In this document: positions 50,279 to 59,063 of the stretch, one piece after another
Position numbering within the stretch: position 1 is the first letter of the stretch
Layout of the letters: each line of letters starts with the position of its first letter
From: Xanthobacteraceae bacterium
GTDB lineage: Bacteria > Pseudomonadota > Alphaproteobacteria > Rhizobiales > Xanthobacteraceae
NCBI GenBank assembly: GCA_028282095.1
Contig: JANQIP010000139.1
Location: 1 to 64,000, forward strand
DNA: 64,000 bases
Reading direction: 5' to 3'
The notes under the pieces: model-generated
What the model was told of the DNA's origin: nothing
Databases searched by the model: none
The model's input: only the letters and a program-made list of their open reading frames with translations
Program-made: the position numbers and the translations under genes

Positions 50279-51448
50279 TCAGGAAAAGCCGCCGATCAGC
50301 CGTGTCCATGCTTCGCCGCCGAGGCCGGTCAAAAGCGCGTCGCCCGAGCGTGCCGCTTCGCCAATGTCCGGATCTTTGGAGCCGTAGGTCACGCAGGATT
50401 GCTGAACGAACAGGCAGCGGCGTTGCTGCAGCGGGCCGATCAACTCAGGCTGAGTGCGGCCGCGAACGGCAACGCACCCGCGAGCATGCGCGTCGGCGAG
50501 CAGCGTGTCGATGACGGGAGCGAATGCGCCGGGCTCGGCGAGCACCTGCAGGACGAAGGCAATGCCTTTCGGCTGCGGGTAATAGAGAAAAGCGCCGAGC
50601 GCCTTGCCGTTCTTGTCACGAACGATCGTGCAGACGAGCGAGCCGTAGCGCTCCTTGTAGCCGGCCTGCTGCAGGATGAAGCGCAGGTCCTCGCATGACC
50701 ATTGCGGTGCGAGTCGGTAGGAACCGGAAAGTCTGATGATCAACGACAGCAACTCGAAATTGTCCGCGGTCGTTTCTTCGGCCGTGGCCTCGACGGCTTC
50801 GATACGGAGCGCGGCCAGTTTGTTGCGAACCGCACGGTCGAGCACCGCGGCGAAGGGGCGGAGGTATGTTGCTGCAGGCACTGCTCCGCTTGCGAAGGCA
50901 CATGCCGCCTGGGCCGGTCGCAACAGCCTGATCCACTCCATGCTGTAGAGCGGCGCAACGGCTCCGCCGAGCCGCTCCCACATGCGCCGCGCGACCGGGT
51001 TGGACGAGTCGCTGAACGAGAAATCCTGCGGACCCTTGAAGTACGAACGAAACAGGCGGGCGCCGGCAAGCTGGTCCTTTTCCGGTTCATCCACCATCAG
51101 GGAGCTTGCGAGCGCGGCGCGCACCGGACGCCCGGCAAGGGTCATCCGCACCGGAAGAACGCAGATGAAGCCGTTCAGGTGACCGCCCGCATCGACGCTG
51201 ACCTGCGAGGCGAGCTGCGGGTCCCTCCATGGATGCTCGAACAGGAGTGCATGAAGATGGCGCTCGATTTCAACCGAGGCGCGATCACGGTTGTTGCGAA
51301 AGGTCTTCGTGAACAGCCGCGCAACGATCGGCAGATCGCCGGGTTCGCAGGCGCGTATCGTCGACGCTGCGCCGCTGGCGACGACATGAGGTGCAGCCGG
51401 ATTGGCGACGAAGCGCTTGCTGCTTTCGGCTTCCAACAGCGTCTGCAT
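50279..51448 (-). CDS. GNAT-like N-acetyltransferase
   Basis: 389 residues with two GNAT-like halves. The first begins STIRACEPGDLPIVARLFTK; a second acyl-CoA binding-like segment is ARGCVAVRGRTQPELIGPLQ. Such double-GNAT (FemAB-related) proteins occur next to exopolysaccharide amidotransferases. First gene of the six-gene cluster, 153 bp upstream of asnB. Substrate unknown; an amino sugar or the carrier-bound amine are candidates. Confidence 0.78.
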   Translation of the reverse strand: MQTLLEAESSKRFVANPAAPHVVASGAASTIRACEPGDLPIVARLFTKTFRNNRDRASVEIERHLHALLFEHPWRDPQLASQVSVDAGGHLNGFICVLPVRMTLAGRPVRAALASSLMVDEPEKDQLAGARLFRSYFKGPQDFSFSDSSNPVARRMWERLGGAVAPLYSMEWIRLLRPAQAACAFASGAVPAATYLRPFAAVLDRAVRNKLAALRIEAVEATAEETTADNFELLSLIIRLSGSYRLAPQWSCEDLRFILQQAGYKERYGSLVCTIVRDKNGKALGAFLYYPQPKGIAFVLQVLAEPGAFAPVIDTLLADAHARGCVAVRGRTQPELIGPLQQRRCLFVQQSCVTYGSKDPDIGEAARSGDALLTGLGGEAWTRLIGGFS

Positions 51449-51862
51449 GCTTCAAGTTCACCTGAGCAATACCGCGCCAGTGCCGGCCGCCAGACGTCGT
51501 GGCGCAAGTCCCGGTTCCGGCCGGTCGGAGCCGCTCGAATTGAGCGAGTCCCATTCCTCAATTCGCGATTGCTTCTCCTCAAATCAATCGCGTTTGGTCG
51601 CATGATCTTGTCCGAGAGGTTTGCCGAGCATTCGGGACCACGCGATCGGTCGACCAACCAAAGCTCATCCGCTTGGCCGGCCCAGATCCTCGTCGGTTCT
51701 GCCCCTCCGCATGACCTTATACGACTCGATAGGCGAAGATATCATTATAGTCCTTGTCGATAGCGAAACGTATTATCGAATTGGTTAAATCCTTAACGAT
51801 CTCACGAAAGACCGGTCGACGGCGGGGCCGATGGCGCAGCGGGTGGCGATGCGCAGAGTCGA
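51449..51862. other. Gene-free stretch with one REP-like repeat
   Basis: No convincing gene. A REP-like hairpin occupies about 51596-51645 (GATCTTGTCCGAGAGG ... GGGACCACGCGATC). The upstream region of the GNAT gene should hold the promoter of the 44000-51448 cluster, but I saw no clear motif. Confidence 0.5.
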
Positions 51863-52927
51863 TCACGGCGCCGGTTTTCTCGTATTGTCCCGGTCCGGGC
51901 GGCGCGCGCCGAAGCCGGCAGCCAGCAAGCCTTCGCGGATGCCGACCACCGTGATGGCGAGAAAGAACGGAATGACAAAATAGAGCAGCCGGAAGATCAG
52001 CAGCGAGGCCAGCAATTGCTCTTTTTCGAATTGCTGCAGGCCGACCAGCATGGCGGCGTCGAACACGCCGAGGCTGCCCGGCGAGTGGCTGAGGAATCCA
52101 AGCAGCGTCCCCATCACAAAAGTGACGAGCAGGGGTGGAAAACCGATCGGCGGCTCGGACGGCATCAGCATATACATGGCGAGCCCGGCAAAGCTGAGGT
52201 CGAGAACGCCTATACCGATCTGGACGAGCGTGAGCGGTGCATTCGGCAGCGTGACCTGCCAGTGATTGCGACCGATGACACGCGGGCGGGGCACAAGCCA
52301 GATTACGTAGCCAAGAATGGCCAAGAGCCCCGCGCATCCGATGGCGCGGTTGAGCGCAGGCGGCAGTTGGCTGACGGCGCTGGCAGCCTCCGGCGCGTAG
52401 ACCATGCCGATCCCGAGCACGAAAGCGTTGCCGAGCCAGAAGGTCAGGCCGGTGATGAAGGCGATCTTAGCGACGTCGATGACGCCCAGGCCATATGCCG
52501 AATAGATGCGATAGCGGATCATCCCGCCGGTCACGGCGGTCGCCCCGAGATTGTGGCCGATCGAGTAGCTGGTGAAGCTCGCAAGTGCCGCGGTCCGATA
52601 AGGTACGTCGCGCCGTCCGATCGTACGCAGCGCGAAGAAATCATAGAATGTCAGCGTCAGATACCCGGCAGTGACGAAACCGGCCGCGACCAGGACGGTA
52701 CGAATCTTGGTTCCTTCCAGTGCCGCCAACACTTTTGCGAGTTCGATGTCGCGCAGCAGGTAGAACAGCGCGACGCCGGCGGCCACAATGATGATCAGAC
52801 TGATGACGACGCCGATTCGATGATAGGCGGGTTTGGCCCGCACTGCTTGCGCAATGACCCGCGCTTCGTTCCGCATCGGTTTGGGGTGATCGGCCCTGAT
52901 GATGTGTCTAGAGCGCAACTGGTTCAT
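51863..52927 (-). CDS. Lysylphosphatidylglycerol synthase TM region/UPF0104 family protein
   Basis: 354 residues with about eight membrane helices from IGVVISLIIIVAAGVALFYL onward. Conserved TSYSIGHNLGATAVTGGMIR and FLSHSPGSLGVFDAAMLVGL match the membrane half of MprF. The catalytic tRNA-using domain of MprF is absent, so it is a flippase-like or unknown transporter. Possibly linked to the upstream polysaccharide cluster or the lipid island, both on its flanks. A REP array follows its promoter side. Confidence 0.88.
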   Translation of the reverse strand: MNQLRSRHIIRADHPKPMRNEARVIAQAVRAKPAYHRIGVVISLIIIVAAGVALFYLLRDIELAKVLAALEGTKIRTVLVAAGFVTAGYLTLTFYDFFALRTIGRRDVPYRTAALASFTSYSIGHNLGATAVTGGMIRYRIYSAYGLGVIDVAKIAFITGLTFWLGNAFVLGIGMVYAPEAASAVSQLPPALNRAIGCAGLLAILGYVIWLVPRPRVIGRNHWQVTLPNAPLTLVQIGIGVLDLSFAGLAMYMLMPSEPPIGFPPLLVTFVMGTLLGFLSHSPGSLGVFDAAMLVGLQQFEKEQLLASLLIFRLLYFVIPFFLAITVVGIREGLLAAGFGARRPDRDNTRKPAP

Positions 52928-52960
52928 GTCGAATCATCACGCTCTCCTTCTCTTTTTTCG

Positions 52961-53398
52961 GTCGCATGACCTTTGTCCGAGAAGTGTCCAACTCTTCAGG
53001 ACCATGCTCGATGCTGGTCGCATTGTCTTTTCCGAAAAGTCTTCCGATTTCTCGGGACCATGCTCGATGTTGGTCGCATGGTTTTTTCCGAAAAATCTTC
53101 CAACTTCTCCGGATCATGCTTGAGGTGGGTCACATGACCTTGTCCGAAAAGCCTCCGACTTTTCGGAAATCATGCTCGATATTGATCGCATGATCTTGTC
53201 CGAGAAGTGTCCAACTCTTCGGGACCATGCTCAAGGTGGGTCGCATGACCTTGTCCGAAAAGTCTCCAACTTTTCGGGGTCATGCTTGAGGTTGGTCGCG
53301 CGACCTTGTCCGAGAAGTGTCCAATTTTTCGGGACCATGCTCGATGATGGTCGCAAGATCTTGTCCGAGAAGTGTCCAACTCTTCGGGATCATGCGCG
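52961..53398. repeat. Tandem array of eight REP-like hairpins, 55-56 bp period
   Basis: Units start at 52961, 53017, 53073, 53129, 53185, 53240, 53295 and 53350: five spacings of 56, 56, 56, 56, 55, 55 and 55. Each has GGTCGCATGACCTTGTCCGA, a hairpin CCGA(A/G)AAGT ... ACTCTTCGG, ATGCTCGATG and the next unit. Units differ by 5-15 bases, with TGTCCAACTCTTC and AGTCTCCAACTTTTC subtypes alternating. Not a CRISPR: hairpin-forming, spacers nearly constant. No cas genes. Confidence 0.92.
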
Positions 53399-53553
53399 AG
53401 CCCGCTACCTTCTGATTCGAATCGCTAATTTCCCATCTCGTTGCAACACAATTGTTACAATGGCGGCCGGGAATCCTGGCCTGGTAAAGGCGATCAGGCC
53501 CGTTGACCCGTTGACGCCATCGAAGGCCGCCGGGCAACCGTCATATTCCTGAT

Positions 53554-53895
53554 ATGGAAGCGCGCAATTTCTGTCGCATGAGATTCCGGGCGATGTCGGA
53601 CAAACGCTTTGGCTGCAGGTGCGTGGCCCCGCTCGCGCTTGGCTCGACGGCAGGCCGCGTGCGCGGGTCGCCGCCGAACCGAGCCGGCCGCGGTGCTTTC
53701 CGGCAAGGCGGCAATGGTTTCACAGCAGACAATATGCCCACGGTCGGGAGTTCGAGGGCATCCCTCGTTCCACTGGAACCGCCTGGGCTTCGGGTCAGTG
53801 CCGTGATCGTTTTCACCACACCGTCATCACCGGGCCGGCTCTTCGACTTCCGGCGGAAGCGCGGCGCGGTCCCGTGCGAAGGAGGTACTGACTGA
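53554..53895 (+). CDS. Possible small gene before the glycosyltransferase (unresolved)
   Basis: Reading frame of 113 codons whose TGA overlaps the glycosyltransferase ATG (TGATG), a coupling pattern that recurs in this genome, so it may be real. However, the composition is not clearly coding and a second plus-strand frame here (SHEIPGDVGQTLWLQVRG, ending RRRY just before) looks equally plausible. No family recognised. May be a decayed gene; 53399-53553 holds nothing I can name. Confidence 0.3.
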   Translation: MEARNFCRMRFRAMSDKRFGCRCVAPLALGSTAGRVRGSPPNRAGRGAFRQGGNGFTADNMPTVGSSRASLVPLEPPGLRVSAVIVFTTPSSPGRLFDFRRKRGAVPCEGGTD

Positions 53896-55013
53896 TGCAT
53901 GTGCTGGTGGCGACGGACGCATGGCATCCTCAGGTCAACGGCGTGGTGCGCACTTTGACATCGCTCGCGCGAGCCGCGAACGGCCTCGGGGTTGCGATCG
54001 ATTTCCTCACTCCGGAGGGCTTTCCCTCCTTGCAGGTGCCGACCTATCCTGGGCTGCGCTTTGCGTTGTCCAACCGCTCGGAAATCGCGCGGCGCATCGA
54101 GCAGGCCGAACCCGACGCCATCCATATCGCAACGGAAGGTCCGATCGGCCATATGGCGCGCGCCTATTGCCGCCGGCACGGCCTGCCCTTCACCACCAGC
54201 TTCACCACGCGTTTTCCGGAATATGTCGCTGCACGCGGGCCGGTCCCGATATCCTGGACCTATGCCCTATTGCGCCGGTTCCACGCCGCCGCTGCGGTGA
54301 CCATGGTGTCGACTCCTTCGCTGATGGCCGCGCTCAGCCGCCGCGGCTTCCGCAATCTCGGCATGTGGACCCGGGGCGTCGATACCGAGCTGTTCCGGCC
54401 GGAACGGGCGATCCCGCTCGATTTCCCCCGGCCGATCTTCATGACAATGGGGCGAATTGCGGTCGAGAAGAATCTCGAAGCCTTCCTTGGCCTCGATCTT
54501 CCCGGAACCAAAGTGGTCATTGGCGACGGGCCGCATGAGGCCGAGTTGCGTCGCCGGTTTCCCGACGCGAAGTTCCTCGGTCTTAAGACCGGCGAGCCGT
54601 TGGCCGCCCATTTGGCGGCCGCCGATGTCTTCGTATTCCCCAGTCTGACCGATACGTTCGGCGTCGTGCAGCTCGAAGCGCTCGCCTGTGGCGTGCCGAT
54701 CGCGGCCTTTCCGGTGACCGGCCCGCAGGACGTGATCGGAGACCATCCGGTCGGCGTGCTCAACGACGATTTGGGCGCGGCGTGCCTCGCCGCGCTTGGC
54801 ATCTCGCGTGAAGCCTGCCGTGACTTCGCGCTGACCTGCTCATGGGAGCGGAGCGCACGACAGTTCATCGACCATGTCGAGCTGGCTGTGATTGCCGAGT
54901 CGCGCAGGCCGCGGGCGCGATCAACCGATGGCGGAACGGTGCGCGGGCGCGCTGCCGGCCGTAGACCGGTGGCGGCGATCGCAGGCGGCGCAAGGGACGG
55001 CGCGAGGCGATGA
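53895..55013 (+). CDS. Glycosyltransferase family 4 (GT-B)
   Basis: 372 residues, ATG 53895 with GGAGG upstream. N-terminal acceptor domain MHVLVATDAWHPQVNGVVRT, then the MgtA/PimB-like TSFTTRFPEYVAARGPVPIS, and the donor domain with GRIAVEKNLEAFLGLDLPGT and the E-x7-E-like SLTDTFGVVQLEALACGVPI. Resembles alpha-mannosyl or glucosyl transferases that glycosylate diacylglycerol or phosphatidylinositol. Its stop overlaps the start of PmtA (ATGA), which suggests membrane-lipid work. Confidence 0.92.
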   Translation: MHVLVATDAWHPQVNGVVRTLTSLARAANGLGVAIDFLTPEGFPSLQVPTYPGLRFALSNRSEIARRIEQAEPDAIHIATEGPIGHMARAYCRRHGLPFTTSFTTRFPEYVAARGPVPISWTYALLRRFHAAAAVTMVSTPSLMAALSRRGFRNLGMWTRGVDTELFRPERAIPLDFPRPIFMTMGRIAVEKNLEAFLGLDLPGTKVVIGDGPHEAELRRRFPDAKFLGLKTGEPLAAHLAAADVFVFPSLTDTFGVVQLEALACGVPIAAFPVTGPQDVIGDHPVGVLNDDLGAACLAALGISREACRDFALTCSWERSARQFIDHVELAVIAESRRPRARSTDGGTVRGRAAGRRPVAAIAGGARDGARR

Positions 55014-55711
55014 CCGATGCGCCTGCGCACGAGCTCGACAAGCGTGCAATCGTCAAGGCCTATGGACGCTGGGCGCCGGTCTATGACCTTGTCTTCGGCG
55101 CCGTGTTCGAGCACGGCCGTCGTGCCGCCGTCGCCGCGGCGGAACGCATCGGCGGCCGCATCCTGGAAGTCGGCGTGGGCACCGGCCTGTCGCTTCCCGA
55201 CTATTCGGCTGCGAGCCGGCTCGTCGGCATCGACATCTCCGAACCGATGCTGCGCAAGGCGCAGAAGCGGATCAGCGGGTCCGACCTCAATAATGTCGAG
55301 GGGCTCGCGGTCATGGACGCGGCGCATCTGTCCTTTCCCGAGGCCTCCTTCGACGTCGTGGTGGCGCAATATGTCGTCACCGCCGTTGCCGATCCGGAGG
55401 CGACGCTCGATGAGTTCGCCCGCGTGCTCAAGCCCGGCGGCGAAATCGTGCTGCTAAGCCGGGTCGGGGCCGAAGCGGGGTTGCGTCGTGCGCTCGAGCA
55501 GTGGCTTGCGCCGGCCGCACGCCGTCTGGGTTGGCGGACCGAGTTTGCTTGGGCGCGCTACACACAATGGGCGGAACGAACGCAGGGCGTGCGGCTGATC
55601 GAGCGCCGCGCGATGCCGCCGCTCGGTCACTTCTGGCTCATTCGCTTCGCCAAGGCCGAGGCAACGACCGCGAGCGGCAACAAGCATCACGCAGCATGCG
55701 CCGAACGCTGA
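55010..55711 (+). CDS. pmtA: Phosphatidylethanolamine N-methyltransferase (PmtA family)
   Basis: 233 residues, 4-bp overlap with the glycosyltransferase. SAM-binding motif ILEVGVGTGLSLPDY, motif VVVAQYVVTAVADP and the family end ERRAMPPLGHFWLIRFAK. Matches the Rhodobacter/rhizobial PmtA type, which methylates phosphatidylethanolamine stepwise to phosphatidylcholine using S-adenosylmethionine. Pairing with a glycosyltransferase is noteworthy. Confidence 0.88.
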   Translation: MTDAPAHELDKRAIVKAYGRWAPVYDLVFGAVFEHGRRAAVAAAERIGGRILEVGVGTGLSLPDYSAASRLVGIDISEPMLRKAQKRISGSDLNNVEGLAVMDAAHLSFPEASFDVVVAQYVVTAVADPEATLDEFARVLKPGGEIVLLSRVGAEAGLRRALEQWLAPAARRLGWRTEFAWARYTQWAERTQGVRLIERRAMPPLGHFWLIRFAKAEATTASGNKHHAACAER

Positions 55712-55815
55712 GCAGTGCGTTGGTGGCATTCGGTTGGGAGGTTTCACCGCATCAAGCGCCATCAGGCCGATCGAAGAGGAAGTGCTACGGCGGGACAGCA
55801 CGAAGGGGACGACCG

Positions 55816-56424
55816 ATGAAAGGATTCCTGCAGGCCCTGGAGACGCAGCGATGGGACGATCATCGTTACTACCATCACAGCCGGATCAACCAGGCCCTGC
55901 ATCTCATCAGCGCGCTGAGCTTCGTGATCGCCTATGCGTTGCTTTTCACCGATCCGGCGTTGGCGGCGCTGATCGGTTGGCTGGTCGCGATGACGACCCG
56001 GCAGGCGGGCCATTTCTTTTTCGAGCCGAAAGGCTATGACGAGCCCAACCAGGCCACCCACGAATACAAGGAAGAAATCAAGGTCGGCTACAATCTGCAG
56101 CGCAAGGTCGTGCTGATGGCGATCTGGCTGCTATCGCCGCTGGTGCTCCTGGTCGATCCCACGCTGTTCGGGATTTTCGCGCCTTACACGAGCACGGCCG
56201 AATTCGTCCGGAATATTGCGCAGATCTGGCTCGTTCTCGGCCTTGCCGGGCTCCTGTTCCGCACCGTGCAGCTCTTCTTCATCAAGGATGTGCAGACCGG
56301 TCTCGTGTGGATGACCAAGATCCTGACCGACCCGTTTCACGATATCAAGCTCTACTACAAGTCGCCGGTCTACCTGCTGCGCGGGGAGCTGATCGATCCG
56401 GGAACGTCAAGGCAGCACGGCTGA
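55816..56424 (+). CDS. Mpo1/DUF962-like integral membrane protein
   Basis: 202 residues from Met 55816 (MKGFLQALETQRWDDHRYYH). Several membrane helices. HHSRINQALHLISALSFVIA followed by QAGHFFFEPKGYDEPNQ recalls the His motifs of Mpo1-type 2-hydroxy fatty acid dioxygenases (DUF962), though similarity is distant. 105 bp after pmtA on the same strand, so it may act on lipids as well. Function uncertain. Confidence 0.6.
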   Translation: MKGFLQALETQRWDDHRYYHHSRINQALHLISALSFVIAYALLFTDPALAALIGWLVAMTTRQAGHFFFEPKGYDEPNQATHEYKEEIKVGYNLQRKVVLMAIWLLSPLVLLVDPTLFGIFAPYTSTAEFVRNIAQIWLVLGLAGLLFRTVQLFFIKDVQTGLVWMTKILTDPFHDIKLYYKSPVYLLRGELIDPGTSRQHG

Positions 56425-56432
56425 TCGGCAAA

Positions 56433-56486
56433 AAAAATGGAGCGCAATTGATTCGACTCGGAGCAATCACGCTCCAAAATCATGCC
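56433..56486. repeat. Short hairpin of the REP family
   Basis: Only the companion hairpin GGAGCGCAATTGATTC ... GAGCAATCACGCTCC plus ATCATGC. Its GCATGA supplies the TGA stop of the aminotransferase at 56480. Confidence 0.7.
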
Positions 56487-58159
56487 GCAGGCCGTTGGAA
56501 TGGAAGACTGTGCGAGATCATCTCCCGCAGGATGGCACGACGCAGCGACCGGTCCGTCGTCGTCTTGTCGTGCCACCACCAGCCGTCCTGCTGCATCGCG
56601 TGAGCGGCAGCGACGAAGCGTTCGACGACCGCATCGAACTCGGCCTGCGTGTAGTTCAGGCTGAAGATCAGTCGGCCGGTCCCGACCCAACTGAGCGCGA
56701 GGCCCTCGGCATGCAGATAGTATTGCAGCATCCAATTGTAACGCGACGGGGCGAGATAGAGGACCGTCCAAATCGACGACAGATTGGCGACCCGCACCGG
56801 CAGTCGCTCGACCTCGAAGCGTCGGTTGAGGGTTTCCGCACGATGATTCCAGACCCCGTCGAGATTGCCGTAAAGCGCGCCGATCTCCTCGCTGTCGAGG
56901 CGCGTCAGGAACTCGTCCATCGCCGCCATGACATAGGGGTGGGAGTTGAACGTGCCGCGGGCAAAGCAGATATCGAGCGGACGATCGTCGCGATAGCGCT
57001 GCATAAGGTCGCCGTGGCCGCAGATCACGCCGACCGGAAGGCCGCCGCCGATCGTCTTGCCGTAGGTGACCATGTCGGCCCTGATGCCGAAATACTCCTG
57101 CGCTCCGCCGCGGGCGAGGCGAAAGCCGGTGAACACCTCGTCGAAGATCAGAACGATCTTGCGCGCGCTGCAAACCGCGCGCAGGCGCTTGAGCCAGTCA
57201 GTATACGCCACGCGGTCGAGGCGCGCACGGCGCGTACCGTCGACCAGGGTGGAATCGCCCGGGGCATTCGCATTGGGATGCAGCGCCTGCAGCGGATTGA
57301 CCAGCACACAGGCGATGTCCTGACGGTGACGCAGCACGCGCAGCGAACGCTCCGACATGTCCGAAAAGGTGTACGTTGCGGGCGCGGGCGCCGGATTGCC
57401 GATGCCCGGCTGCACGTCGCCCCACCAGCCATGATAGGCGCCGCAGAAACGCGCGACGTGCGATCGGCCGGTGTGATAGCGCGCGAGGCGCACCGCCTGC
57501 ATGACCGCCTCGGTGCCCGACATGTGAAATGAGACCGCATCGAGTCCGGAGATCTTACGCAGCCGTTCAACGTTGGAAAGGACCACCGGGTGATAGGGGC
57601 CGAGCACCGGGCCGAGCTCGGCAACCCGCAGCCGGCTGTGCTCCAGGCCGTCCTTGTAGAAATCATTGCCGAACAGATTGGCACCGTACGATCCGGCAAG
57701 ATCGTAGAAATGATTGCCGTCGAGGTCCGTGAGCGTGACGCCGCTGGAGGAACGCAGGAAGGCACCGACGGTGAGATGACGGCGCACCATTCGGCTGTAT
57801 TGGAATGGCACCCGGTAGGTTTCGATGAATTGCAGGTCGGGCAATCTCTCCCGCGCCTGCTCCGTCGCCCGCAGCGTCTCCGGATAGCGCTCGCGGAAAA
57901 GGCGGGCCAGCCGGAAAAAGCCATCACGGCGCTTTGCGGCGATATCCTCCGGCGCGTCGTCGGAACGGAAAAAAGCCGCCTCGTCGAATTCGTAGAACCG
58001 CACGCGCGCCGCGATCCATCGCGCCCATCGCGGGTGTCCGGCAAGCGAGGCATGCTTTGCCCACGACAACTCGATGCGCTCCTTCAGCATCACCAAGACG
58101 ATCGCCACAAGGGCCGCGTAGACCAGATACAGCGCGATTGTCGCGGCGATCGAATCCAT
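56480..58159 (-). CDS. Membrane-anchored class-III aminotransferase (GSA-aminomutase-like)
   Basis: 559 residues from Met 58159. One N-terminal membrane helix (IALYLVYAALVAIVLVMLKE), a 90-residue linker, then the class-III PLP fold: GTEAVMQAVRLARYHTGRSH, FCGAYHGWWGD, VLIFDEVFTGFRLARGG and the PLP lysine in TYGKTIGGGLPVGV. Glutamate-1-semialdehyde aminomutases are soluble and about 430 residues, so the anchor points to a lipid or membrane-bound keto or aldehyde substrate. Divergent from a phosphatidylserine decarboxylase-like gene with only 35 bp between. Confidence 0.9.
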   Translation of the reverse strand: MDSIAATIALYLVYAALVAIVLVMLKERIELSWAKHASLAGHPRWARWIAARVRFYEFDEAAFFRSDDAPEDIAAKRRDGFFRLARLFRERYPETLRATEQARERLPDLQFIETYRVPFQYSRMVRRHLTVGAFLRSSSGVTLTDLDGNHFYDLAGSYGANLFGNDFYKDGLEHSRLRVAELGPVLGPYHPVVLSNVERLRKISGLDAVSFHMSGTEAVMQAVRLARYHTGRSHVARFCGAYHGWWGDVQPGIGNPAPAPATYTFSDMSERSLRVLRHRQDIACVLVNPLQALHPNANAPGDSTLVDGTRRARLDRVAYTDWLKRLRAVCSARKIVLIFDEVFTGFRLARGGAQEYFGIRADMVTYGKTIGGGLPVGVICGHGDLMQRYRDDRPLDICFARGTFNSHPYVMAAMDEFLTRLDSEEIGALYGNLDGVWNHRAETLNRRFEVERLPVRVANLSSIWTVLYLAPSRYNWMLQYYLHAEGLALSWVGTGRLIFSLNYTQAEFDAVVERFVAAAHAMQQDGWWWHDKTTTDRSLRRAILREMISHSLPFQRPAA

Positions 58160-58194
58160 GGGCTCAACGCTTGTCGAGGCGAGGCAACCGAGCC

Positions 58195-58785
58195 GTGATA
58201 GCCCGATCCTTGATCGCACAGCTGGTCGAGCAGGAAAACCTCAACTTTCTACTGACCAATCGTATTCCGCGGCGGCTCGCGACAAGGTTCACGGGCCGGT
58301 TCAGCCGGATCGAGCAACCGCTTGTGCGCGACCTGTCGACCGCTGTCTGGCGGTTGTTTTCCGATCTCGATCTGAGCGAGGCATGGAAGACGCGATTCAC
58401 GAGCATGCACGATTGCTTCACCCGCGAGCTGCGCGACGGGGGCCGGACGGTCGACCCCGATCCTGCCGTGCTGGCGAGCCCGTGCGACACGATCATCGGC
58501 GCGTCCGGTGTGATTGCCGGCGACGAGCTCCTGCAGATCAAGGGACTCTCCTACACGTTACGCGAGCTGTTCGGTGAGTGTGATCTGGTCCCGATCTATC
58601 GCGGTACGCGACCCCGCGCCTTGACCTCCGGCATGTATCATCGGTTTTACGCACCGCACGACTGCCGCGTCGAATCGGTGACACACATCCCCGGAGACAC
58701 CTTCAATGTCAATCCGGTGGCGCTCAAACGGATCGACAGGCTGTTCCGCAAGAACGAGCGAGCAGTGCTGCGCTCCCGGCTGACG
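58195..58785 (+). pseudogene. psd: Phosphatidylserine decarboxylase-like, truncated before the LGST motif
   Basis: GTG start at 58195 (MIARSLIAQLVEQENLNFLL). Matches the first 200 residues of Psd: MHDCFTRELRDGGRTVDPDP, QIKGLSYTLRELFGE, SGMYHRFYAPHDCRVESVTH and FNVNPVALKRIDRLFRKNER. After NERAVL similarity ends; the C-terminal (L)GST site that is cleaved to make the pyruvoyl cofactor is missing, and the frame then runs on to 59013 across the chaB gene. Without it there can be no decarboxylase activity. Close to pmtA and the glycosyltransferase. Confidence 0.85.
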
Positions 58786-58850
58786 ACTTGCCCTGACGCC
58801 GGCCGCGGGCATAAGGGTGTAACTGACGGCGCAGAGAGAGGGCGCCCCCC

Positions 58851-59063
58851 ATGCCGTATCATACCAATGACGATCTTCCGCTCTCGGTCAGGGGGCATCT
58901 GCCGCCGCATGCGCAGGACATCTATCGAGAAGCCTTCAACCATGCCTTCGCGGCTCATATCGGCGACCCGCGGCAGGAGGAGGCGGCGCATCGGATCGCC
59001 TGGGCCGCAGTGAAGCGATCCTATGTCAAGGTCGCGGATCGCTGGGTCGAACGCGCGCGCTAG
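58851..59063 (+). CDS. chaB: ChaB family protein
   Basis: 70 residues: MPYHTNDDLPLSVRGHLPPH, then AQDIYREAFNHAF and the EEAAHRIAWAAVKRSYVK end. Matches ChaB, a small protein named for Ca2+/H+ antiporter regulation in E. coli and often near DNA-repair or stress genes. Stop TAG is the first part of a REP unit. Confidence 0.9.
   Translation: MPYHTNDDLPLSVRGHLPPHAQDIYREAFNHAFAAHIGDPRQEEAAHRIAWAAVKRSYVKVADRWVERAR

Noticed and set aside
52961..53398. CRISPR array
   Set aside because: Regular spacing at first suggests one, but the spacers are nearly identical, units are palindromic REP cores, and no cas genes are near.
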